This document shows, piece after piece, positions 6,779 to 13,053 of a stretch of 16,578 bases of DNA. The position numbers were made by a program, and so were the translations under genes. The notes beneath the pieces are model-generated. The model made no database searches and had not been told where the DNA came from. It saw only the letters and a program-made list of their open reading frames with translations. This stretch comes from an uncultured Beijerinckiaceae bacterium. Lineage in GTDB: Bacteria; Pseudomonadota; Alphaproteobacteria; Rhizobiales; Beijerinckiaceae. The stretch covers positions 1 through 16,578 of the forward strand of contig CALMGA010000054.1 in NCBI GenBank assembly GCA_937863205.1, given 5' to 3'. The first letter of the stretch is position 1. Each line of letters begins with the position of its first letter.

Positions 6779-8074
6779 TCACGCCGGTGCGCCCGCGCCA
6801 TCGAGCGACGGGCCGGCGTTCCCCAACCCGCGCAGGTGCTGCACCCGCAGCGGCACCGTGGGGTGGGAATGGTGCAGCAGCGAATAAAGCGGGTCGGGCG
6901 TCAGGGTGGAGGCGTTGTCGCGGGCGAGGTTGGTCAGCGCCGACACCATCGGGGCGACGCCGACGGTGCGCCCGGCATAGGCATCGGCCTGATACTCGTT
7001 GCGCCGCGAGATCCAGTTGCCGGCGAGCCCGCCCAGCGGCCCGATCATCGAGGCGAGCAGCAGGCAGATGAAGAGCGCCACCGCCTCGCCGCTGGCCCCG
7101 GCATCGACGCCGAAACCCGGCAGCAGCCAGGGCTGCTTGGCGAGCCAGCCGAAGGCGGCCAGCGCGAGAAGCGAGGTGAGCGCGCCGCGCAGCAGGCCGA
7201 AGAGCACATGACGGTGCAGGTAGTGCCCGAGCTCGTGCGCCACCACCGCCTCGACCTCGTCGGGAGCGCAGCGCTGCAGCAGCGTGTCGAACATCACGAT
7301 GCGCTTGGAGCGGCCGAAACCGATGAAGAAGGCGTTGCCGTGCGACGTCCGCCGCGACGCATCCATGGTGAACAGGCCCGATGAAGTATAGCCGGCGCGG
7401 GCGAGCAGCCCCTCGATGCGCTCGCGCAAGGACGTGTCGGCCAGCGGCGCGAAGGTGTTGAAGCGCGGCGCGATGAAGCGCATGAACACCGTCGGTGCCA
7501 GCGCCATCAGCGCGAGCAGCCCGAACCACGCCCACAGCCACCACAGGCCGGTGAGTTCGCGCATCACCAGAAGAAGAACGGTGAGCAGCGGCACGGCGAC
7601 GGCGAGCGAGATGACGGCGCCCTTCAGCCTGTCGCCGACGAAGGTGCGCGCATCCGTGTTGTTGAAGCCGAAGCGGTGCTCCAGCACGAAGGTTCGGTAG
7701 ATGGCGAAGGGCAGGCCGACAAGCGTGCCCACGATCCCGGTGGCGAGAAGAAAGGCGACGCCGCGCGCCAGCGGCGCGTGCACGAAGCCGAGCGCCCCAT
7801 ACAAGACGCCGATGCCGCCCAGCGCCCATCCGATCGTGACGAGGGCATCGACGACCAGCTCGACCCGCGTCACCCGCTCGCGCGCCAGCGTGTAGTCGGC
7901 CGCGCGGGCATGCTCGTCGGGGGTAACCGTGCCGGCAAAGGCCGTCGGCACCCGCGTTCGGTGCGCGGCGACGAAGCGGCTCTGGCGCAGCGAAACGTAG
8001 AGCGACAGCGCCGTCCAAAGAGCCGTCACCGCGACGAAAGCCAAGCCGAGCGGTGCGAAGCCAAGGGGTGCCAT
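6779..8074 (-). CDS. Ste24-like M48 family membrane metalloprotease
   Basis: This 431-residue integral-membrane zinc protease has the M48 N-terminal multi-helix region: hydrophobic segments at about 5-24, 60-82, 90-115, 145-165 and 170-190. The zinc motif is HELGH (His280, Glu281, His284), and the third ligand lies in NEYQADAYA (Glu360, with Asp364 conserved). A further pair of hydrophobic segments separates them. This order matches CAAX-protease-like Ste24 rather than the shorter HtpX. Bacterial members have no known prenylated substrate and probably clear membrane proteins or peptides. The start ATG 8074 has GGAGAA 5-7 bases upstream; the open frame continues upstream without support. It follows the secreted 90-residue gene by 150 bases, with a hairpin and an AT-rich GATAAT between, so it probably has its own promoter. 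Confidence 0.92.
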   Translation of the reverse strand: MAPLGFAPLGLAFVAVTALWTALSLYVSLRQSRFVAAHRTRVPTAFAGTVTPDEHARAADYTLARERVTRVELVVDALVTIGWALGGIGVLYGALGFVHAPLARGVAFLLATGIVGTLVGLPFAIYRTFVLEHRFGFNNTDARTFVGDRLKGAVISLAVAVPLLTVLLLVMRELTGLWWLWAWFGLLALMALAPTVFMRFIAPRFNTFAPLADTSLRERIEGLLARAGYTSSGLFTMDASRRTSHGNAFFIGFGRSKRIVMFDTLLQRCAPDEVEAVVAHELGHYLHRHVLFGLLRGALTSLLALAAFGWLAKQPWLLPGFGVDAGASGEAVALFICLLLASMIGPLGGLAGNWISRRNEYQADAYAGRTVGVAPMVSALTNLARDNASTLTPDPLYSLLHHSHPTVPLRVQHLRGLGNAGPSLDGAGAPA

Positions 8075-8119
8075 GCCAATTCTCCGTTCGCGCGAGGATT
8101 CCATTATCCGAGTTAAGCA

Positions 8120-8142
8120 CGCGCCGAGGGTTTCGCGGCGCG
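8120..8142 (-). terminator. Hairpin between the 90-aa secreted gene and the M48 gene
   Basis: CGCGCCG (8120-8126) and CGGCGCG (8136-8142) form a perfect 7-bp GC stem with a 9-base loop. It lies downstream of the dcp-like operon and upstream of the M48 gene. On the minus strand the following bases are AT-richer (TGCTTAACTCGGATAAT) but contain no T-run, so intrinsic termination is only possible. GATAAT here could be the -10 of the M48 gene; I see no matching -35. Confidence 0.35.
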
Positions 8143-8224
8143 GCGGTTCAGCGCCCCCTCGCGGAGCGCGCCAAGCAGGCTTTCGCAAGCCACGCAAGGC
8201 TGCGCAGCGGTCAGGCCCCGCTGC

Positions 8225-8497
8225 CTACCCGTCGTCCCGGCACAGGCCGTCGAGGATGCGGGCGATGTCGTCCCGGCGCTTGTCGCCGCCGCGGCGAAAG
8301 CGCTCGCCGGGGTGGATGACGACCGGGCCGTAGCTGCCCAGCACGTCGCCGTTCCAGAACGACGACCAGCTGCCGTCGGCGTTGTGCAGGAACTTCGAGC
8401 ACTGCACCGGCCCTGCCAGGCCGGATTGCGCTTCCGCCATGCCGGGGGGCAAGGCGAAGGCGAGAGCAACAAGGGCGATAAGGCGCGCGGCCCTCAT
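8225..8497 (-). CDS. Small secreted protein of unknown function (90 aa)
   Basis: MRAARLIALVALAFALPPGM and AEAQ form a textbook Sec signal peptide, with likely cleavage after AEA (residue 23). The mature part of about 67 residues carries CSKFLHNADGSWSSFWNGDV and ends ARILDGLCRDDG. Two cysteines are placed to make a disulfide. A C-S-x-F-L/V-x-N-A/S-D-G-S-W start is a pattern I associate with small periplasmic rhizobial proteins of unknown role. Its ATG overlaps the TGA of the M3 peptidase gene by 4 bases (ATGA at 8497-8494). This implies translational coupling and cotranscription with that peptidase. No independent ribosome site is needed or evident. Secretion is confident; function unknown. 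Confidence 0.8.
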   Translation of the reverse strand: MRAARLIALVALAFALPPGMAEAQSGLAGPVQCSKFLHNADGSWSSFWNGDVLGSYGPVVIHPGERFRRGGDKRRDDIARILDGLCRDDG

Positions 8498-10632
8498 GCG
8501 TCCACCAGCCCGCGCTTCTTCAACAGGGCGGCGGGCGAAGGGTCGCGGCCGCGGAACGCCCGGTAAGCGGCGTCAGCGTCGCGGGTGTTGCCGGCTGCGT
8601 AGACGTAGTCGCGCAGGCGCTGGGCGGTGGCGGGATCGAAGATGTCGCCGGTCTCCAGGAAGGCGTCGAAGCCGTCGGCGTCGAGCACCTCCGACCACAT
8701 GTAGGAGTAATAGGCCGACGAATAGCCGTCGCCGGCGAAGACGTGCCCGAAGTGCGGGGTCCGGTGCCGCATGATGATGCCGTGGGGCATGCCGAGCTTG
8801 GCGAGCGTGGCCTGTTCAAAGGCGACGACGTCGACCGGGCTTTCGCCGGCGCTGGCGTGGAGATCGAGGTCGACCAGGGCGGAGGCGGTGTATTCCACCG
8901 AAGCGAAGCCCTGGTTGGCGTTGCGCGCGGCGAGCAGGCGATCGAGCAGCGCTTCGGGCATCGGTTCGCCGGTGTCCTTGTGCCGGGCGAAGCGGCGCAG
9001 AAGGTCGGGCTGCTGCAGCCAGTGCTCGAAGAGCTGCGAGGGGAACTCCACGAAGTCGCGGACGACGCCGGTGCCCGACAGCAGGGGATGGGTGACATCG
9101 GACAGGAGGCCGTGCAGCGCGTGGCCGAACTCGTGAAACAGGGTTCGCGCGTCGTCGAAGGACAGCAGGCTCGCTTCGCCCTCCGGCGCCCCTCCCGACG
9201 CTCCCTTTGATGCCCCCTTGGCGAAGTTCATCACGTTGACGATCACCGGCAGGACGCGGCCGCCGAGCTTGCGCTGGTCGCGGAACGACGACATCCAGGC
9301 GCCCGAGCGCTTGGAGGATCTGGCGAAATAATCGCCGATGAACAGTGCGATGGGCTCGCCGGCGCCGTCGTGGACTTCCCAGGCGCGGGCGTCGGGATGA
9401 TAGAGCGCGATGTCGGGGCGCGGCACGAAGCCAAGGCCGAACAGCCGCGTGGCCGTGTAGAAGGCCGCCTCGATCATCCGGTCGAGCCCGAAGTACGGCT
9501 TGATCTGCCCCTCGTCGAGGTCGAACTGGGCGAGCCGGCGCTTTTCCTGGAGGTAGCGCCAGTCCCAAGGTTCGACACGCTGGTTGTTGCCCTCCGCCGC
9601 GGCCAGGGGTTGCAGCTCGTGCTCTTCGCGCGCCGCGCGGGCCACCGCCGGCTCCCAAACCGCCGTGAGCAGCGAGCGGGCAGCGGCCGGCGTGCCGGCC
9701 ATGGAGTCGGCGAGGCGGTAGGCGGCGAAGCTGTCGAACCCCAGCAGCCGGGCCTTCTCGGCGCGCAACGCCACCGTTTCGGCGGCGATGGCGCGGTTGT
9801 CGGTGTCGCCGCCGTTGTCGCCGCGCTTGGCCCAGGCGGCGAAGGCCTGCTCGCGCAGGTCGCGCCGCGACGAGAAGGTGAGGAACGGCTCGACGGAGGA
9901 TCGCGACAGGGTGATGACGTGCTTGCCCGGATGACCGCGCTCGGCCGCGGCACCGGCGGCCGCATCCACCAGCGCGGGCGGCAGGCCGGCGAGGTCGCCA
10001 CTCCCGTCATTCTGGCCGTCATGCCGGCCGTCGAGCACCAGTTCGTAGCCCTTCTCGTCGGCGAGCAGGTTTTGGCTGAACCGGGTCCCCAGCGTCGCCA
10101 GCCGCTCGGAGATGGCGGCGAGACGGTCCTTGGCCTGCGCCGGCAGGCCGGCACCGGCGCGCGAGAAGATGGTGTGGTAGCGATCAAGCACCCGGGCCTG
10201 CTCGGGGTCGAGGCCGAGGTCGCCGCGGCGCTGCCAAAGCGCATCGATGCGGGCGTAGAGCTTGGCGTTGAGGTAGATGGCCGAGGAATGGCGCGACAGA
10301 ACCGGCGCCATTTCGCGCTCGATCGCCTGCAGCTCGTCGGTGGTGTCGGTCGCCGCCAGGTTGAAGAAGACGCTGCACACCCTGTCGAGCTTGTCGCCGG
10401 CCAGCTCGAAGGCCTCGACCGTGTTGTTGAAGCTCGGCGCCTGCGGGGCGTCGGCGATGGCCGCGACCTCGGCGACGTTGGCGGCCAGCGCCTCGGCGAA
10501 GGCCGGCGGGAAATGCTCCGCCCTGATCGCGGCGAAGGGCGGCGCGCCGAACGGCCCCGTCCAGGATTCAAGCAGGGGATTGGGTTCGAGGAGGGGATTG
10601 GGCGCGGCGGACGGCTGGCTGTTTGGCGTCAT
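8494..10632 (-). CDS. M3 family metallopeptidase (oligopeptidase A / peptidyl-dipeptidase Dcp type)
   Basis: This 712-residue, probably cytosolic zinc peptidase degrades short peptides. The active site is HEFGH (His500, Glu501, His504), with the third ligand Glu529 in RDFVEFPSQLFEHW, the spacing seen in thimet oligopeptidase. The C-terminal HFGHVFAGDGYSSAYYSYMW carries the conserved His and Tyr residues of the substrate-binding loop. The helical N-terminal region begins near PFAAIRAEHFPPAF. The start is ATG 10632. AAGGAGG lies only 1 base before it, unusually close, but no better start is visible and the domain begins soon after. Residues 12-23 are a tandem PNPLLE duplication. It is divergent from ampG and overlaps the next secreted-protein gene by 4 bases. 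I cannot separate Dcp from oligopeptidase A by eye. Confidence 0.94.
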   Translation of the reverse strand: MTPNSQPSAAPNPLLEPNPLLESWTGPFGAPPFAAIRAEHFPPAFAEALAANVAEVAAIADAPQAPSFNNTVEAFELAGDKLDRVCSVFFNLAATDTTDELQAIEREMAPVLSRHSSAIYLNAKLYARIDALWQRRGDLGLDPEQARVLDRYHTIFSRAGAGLPAQAKDRLAAISERLATLGTRFSQNLLADEKGYELVLDGRHDGQNDGSGDLAGLPPALVDAAAGAAAERGHPGKHVITLSRSSVEPFLTFSSRRDLREQAFAAWAKRGDNGGDTDNRAIAAETVALRAEKARLLGFDSFAAYRLADSMAGTPAAARSLLTAVWEPAVARAAREEHELQPLAAAEGNNQRVEPWDWRYLQEKRRLAQFDLDEGQIKPYFGLDRMIEAAFYTATRLFGLGFVPRPDIALYHPDARAWEVHDGAGEPIALFIGDYFARSSKRSGAWMSSFRDQRKLGGRVLPVIVNVMNFAKGASKGASGGAPEGEASLLSFDDARTLFHEFGHALHGLLSDVTHPLLSGTGVVRDFVEFPSQLFEHWLQQPDLLRRFARHKDTGEPMPEALLDRLLAARNANQGFASVEYTASALVDLDLHASAGESPVDVVAFEQATLAKLGMPHGIIMRHRTPHFGHVFAGDGYSSAYYSYMWSEVLDADGFDAFLETGDIFDPATAQRLRDYVYAAGNTRDADAAYRAFRGRDPSPAALLKKRGLVDA

Positions 10633-10727
10633 GCCTCCTTGTAAGCGCGGCCAGGAGCGAAATCGAGCGTGTTGCAGCCGCGCAGCCGCGCTATAAGCGC
10701 GGGCATCGCGACCACGAGCCGGACCGC
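10633..10727. promoter_or_regulatory. Divergent promoter region with a 17-base dyad
   Basis: The 95-base region between the M3 peptidase and ampG start codons contains CCGCGCT (10686-10692), ATA, AGCGCGG (10696-10702), a perfect inverted repeat. Its centre gives TATAAG (10692-10697), a plausible -10 for ampG. The best upstream -35 is weak: GTGTTG at 10669-10674 with a 17-base spacer. A regulator binding the dyad would block that -10. Promoter identity is a guess; the dyad is directly visible. Confidence 0.4.
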
Positions 10728-12131
10728 ATGGAGCTTCCCGCAACGCGTCGGATCACGCGCCTGGCCTTGCTCGATGCCCTGCTGGCCGACCGGCGGGTCG
10801 CCGCGGCGGCCGGGCTCGGCTTCTCGTCGGGGCTGCCGCTGCTGCTCGTGTACGTCACGCAATCGGCGTGGTTGAGCGAGGCCGGCGTGTCGATCAGGAC
10901 GCTCGGCCTGCTCACCGAGCTGACGCTCGCCTACAAGCTGAAGTTCCTTTGGGCGCCCTTTCTCGACCGCTTCGACCCGCCGGTCCTGGGCGCGCTGCTC
11001 GGCCGGCGGCGGGGCTGGATCTTCGCCTCGCAGCTGCTGGTGGTGGCGACCCTGATCGGCATCGGCACGGGCGATCCCGCCAACCGGCTCGCGATGACGG
11101 TCGCTTTTTCGCTGGCGCTCGGCTTCGCCGGGGCGACGCAGGACGTGGTGATCGACGGTTGGCGCATCGCGGTGGCGCCGGACAAGCAGGCCGTGATGTC
11201 GTCCTGGGCCGAGATCGGCTGGCGGATCGGCAACCTGGCCGGCGGCGCCGGCGCCCTGATCCTCGCCGACCATGTCGGCTGGCACGCCGCCTACCTCGCG
11301 ATGGCCGTGCTGATGCTGCCGGGCATGGTGACCGCCTGGCTGGCGCCCGAGCCCGACGCGGACCGCGAGCGGGCCGCATCGCCGGAGGCATCGACTGAAG
11401 CGAAGCTCGTCCCACGCCTGTCGATCCACGCGCTGTTCGCGACGATCGCGGCCCCCGTCGTCGAGCTGGTCCGGCGCCTGGGGTGGATGGCGCTGCCAAC
11501 CCTTCTTCTCATCGGCGGCTTCCGCATGTCGGGATACGTGTCGTCGGCGATGGAAGTGCCGCTGTTCAAGCATCTGCACTATTCCAACACCGACATCGCA
11601 ACCGTGACCAAGCTGTTCGGCTTCTGGGTGGCTCTGGGCGCCACCGCGCTCGGCGGCGTGCTGGTGCCGCGCATCGGCATGATGGCGACCCTGCTGATCG
11701 GCACCGTCGCCGGGTCGACGTCGCATCTCGCCCTGGCCTGGCTGGCGGCGCACGGCGACCGCGGCGGCGGCGAGTTCTGGTTCTTCGCCTTCACCGTCAG
11801 CCTCGACAGCTTCGCCTACGCCTTCGCCTCGATCGTTCTCATCACCTACATGTCGAAACTGTGCGCGCAGACCTTCGCCGCCAGCCAGTTCGCGCTGATG
11901 ACCTCGCTCGTCGCCCTGCCCGGCAGTTTCCTCGCGATGGGTTCGGGCTACGTCATCGAGGGGCTGGGCTACCCACGCTTCTTCATCGGCACGTCGCTGA
12001 TCGGCGCGCCGGTGGCGCTGCTGTGCCTCTACGTGTGGCACCACGACGCGCGAATGCGCCGCGCCGGGCCTGACGCGCCCGCCCCGCCGATCGATGCGAT
12101 GGGGTCGAGCGTCGGACCGAAAAGGGCGTAG
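10728..12131 (+). CDS. ampG: AmpG-type muropeptide permease (MFS)
   Basis: This inner-membrane transporter is predicted to import anhydro-muropeptides released during wall turnover. The 467 residues contain about 12 hydrophobic segments. Hallmarks of AmpG are GFSSGLPLLL (31-40), YKLKFLWAPFLDRFDPP (69-85), RRRGW (93-97) and ATQDVVIDGWR (136-146, with Asp139 and Asp143). A charged cytosolic loop at about 217-245 separates the halves. The start ATG 10728 is chosen at the family-like N-terminus; the binding site is weak, and the frame upstream overlaps the divergent promoter region. The final eight or so codons and the TAG fall inside an interspersed repeat, so the extreme C-terminus (SSVGPKRA) is probably not ancestral. 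It converges on murU. AmpG relatives carry several substrates, but the nearby amgK and murU support a recycling role. Confidence 0.88.
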   Translation: MELPATRRITRLALLDALLADRRVAAAAGLGFSSGLPLLLVYVTQSAWLSEAGVSIRTLGLLTELTLAYKLKFLWAPFLDRFDPPVLGALLGRRRGWIFASQLLVVATLIGIGTGDPANRLAMTVAFSLALGFAGATQDVVIDGWRIAVAPDKQAVMSSWAEIGWRIGNLAGGAGALILADHVGWHAAYLAMAVLMLPGMVTAWLAPEPDADRERAASPEASTEAKLVPRLSIHALFATIAAPVVELVRRLGWMALPTLLLIGGFRMSGYVSSAMEVPLFKHLHYSNTDIATVTKLFGFWVALGATALGGVLVPRIGMMATLLIGTVAGSTSHLALAWLAAHGDRGGGEFWFFAFTVSLDSFAYAFASIVLITYMSKLCAQTFAASQFALMTSLVALPGSFLAMGSGYVIEGLGYPRFFIGTSLIGAPVALLCLYVWHHDARMRRAGPDAPAPPIDAMGSSVGPKRA

Positions 12132-12168
12132 CGGGTTTCAGGTTCATCCGATGCGGCGCGATATCAGG
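12103..12168 (-). repeat. Interspersed rhizobial-type repeat, copy D (reverse orientation)
   Basis: On the minus strand it reads CTGATATCGCGCCGCATCGG, then AACCTGAAACCCGCTACGCC, then CTTTTCGGTCCGACGCTCGA. It aligns along its length with the right half of copy B and, at CTTTTCGGTCCGA-GCTC, almost exactly with copy A. It overlaps the ampG stop codon and fills much of the gap to murU. Confidence 0.6.
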
Positions 12169-12185
12169 GCACTGGTGGCCGTCGC

Positions 12186-12204
12186 GCGGGGCCACGAACC
12201 CCGC
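12186..12204. terminator. Hairpin between convergent ampG and murU
   Basis: GCGGGG (12186-12191) and CCCCGC (12199-12204) form a perfect 6-bp stem with a 7-base loop. It is nested inside a wider inverted repeat, TTTCAGGT (12136-12143) and ACCTGAA (12207-12213). Position between two convergent stops suits a bidirectional terminator, but there is no T-run on either side. Confidence 0.4.
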
Positions 12205-12220
12205 CCACCTGAAGCGACCT

Positions 12221-12946
12221 TCAGTAGACCGAGCGCTTGATGGTGTCCTCGGCCTGGGCGATCGCCTCGGGGGTGCCGACGTGCAGCCATTGGCCGTCGA
12301 GGCGCTGGCCGAACAGCCGGCCCCGCTCGGCGGCGTCGAAGAAGTACGGGGCGAGGCGGACAGGACCCTCGGGGCAGGCTTCGAACAGTTCCGGCTTGAT
12401 GATGCCCACGCCGGCGTAAACGAACGGGGCGACGCCGCGCTCCTCCCGGCGCACGAGCTGCCCGTCGGGAAGCAGGGTGAAGTCGCCCGGCCAGTCCACG
12501 CCGACGCTGGTGGCAGCGGCGGCGACGAGCAGCAGCACGTCCATGGTGGTCGGATCCCAGCGCGCCGCCAAAGCGTGCAGGTTGGACTGCGGTCCCTCGA
12601 TCCAGAAGGCGTCGGTGTTGCAGATGAAGAAAGGTTCGCCGCCGAGTTCGGGCAGCACCTTGCGGATGCCGCCGCCCTGGTCGAGCAGGCGGGCGCGCTC
12701 GTCCGACACGCTGATTCGGGGACGCGCGCCGCCTTGCTGGCGACGGGCGAGGTGCGCCTCGATCTGGTCGGCGAGGTAGTGCACGTTGACGATCGCCCGC
12801 TCCAGCCCGGCATCGGCGAAGCGGTCGAGCATGTGGTCGATCAGCGCCTTGCCGCCGACCGGCACGAGCGGCTTCGGCATCGCATCGGTGATCGGCCGCA
12901 TGCGGGTGCCGAGGCCGGCGGCGAACACCATCGCCGTGCGCGGCAT
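12221..12946 (-). CDS. murU: N-acetylmuramate-1-phosphate uridylyltransferase MurU
   Basis: This sugar-1-phosphate nucleotidyltransferase (241 residues) is predicted to join UTP and MurNAc-alpha-1-phosphate to give UDP-MurNAc in the MurA-independent recycling route. The nucleotide-binding loop AAGLGTRMRPIT is at residues 9-20 and PKPLVPVGGKAL at 24-35. CNTDAFW carries the metal-binding Asp112. GVGIIKP and WLHVGTPEA match the C-terminal part of the fold. The start ATG 12946 (MPRTAMVFAAG) is typical, but GGGG directly abuts it; Met6 at 12931 is an alternative. It follows tsaE-amgK by 107 bases on the same strand. Related GDP-mannose or glucose-1-phosphate transferases share these motifs. The MurU call depends on the adjacent AmgK domain, a pairing known from Pseudomonas and conserved in alphaproteobacteria. 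Confidence 0.88.
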   Translation of the reverse strand: MPRTAMVFAAGLGTRMRPITDAMPKPLVPVGGKALIDHMLDRFADAGLERAIVNVHYLADQIEAHLARRQQGGARPRISVSDERARLLDQGGGIRKVLPELGGEPFFICNTDAFWIEGPQSNLHALAARWDPTTMDVLLLVAAAATSVGVDWPGDFTLLPDGQLVRREERGVAPFVYAGVGIIKPELFEACPEGPVRLAPYFFDAAERGRLFGQRLDGQWLHVGTPEAIAQAEDTIKRSVY

Positions 12947-13053
12947 CCCCGAACAGTCGACCGGGGCCTCGGCCTGCGACCGCGCGGCGGGATGGAGTTG
13001 GACCGGCGCGGCCTGCGACGTACCGGCGCGAAGAGCCGGTCGGCGCACCGGGG

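Noticed and set aside
6779..8074. HtpX heat-shock protease
   Set aside because: At 431 residues with a long multi-helix N-terminal region, it fits Ste24-like M48 better than the roughly 280-residue HtpX.
9370..10644. 424-codon plus-strand frame antisense to the M3 peptidase
   Set aside because: The composition is that of a shadow frame, and the opposite strand encodes HEFGH and other M3 motifs.
10629..12044. 471-codon minus-strand frame antisense to ampG
   Set aside because: His/Gln/Arg-rich without motifs; ampG motifs on the plus strand are clear.
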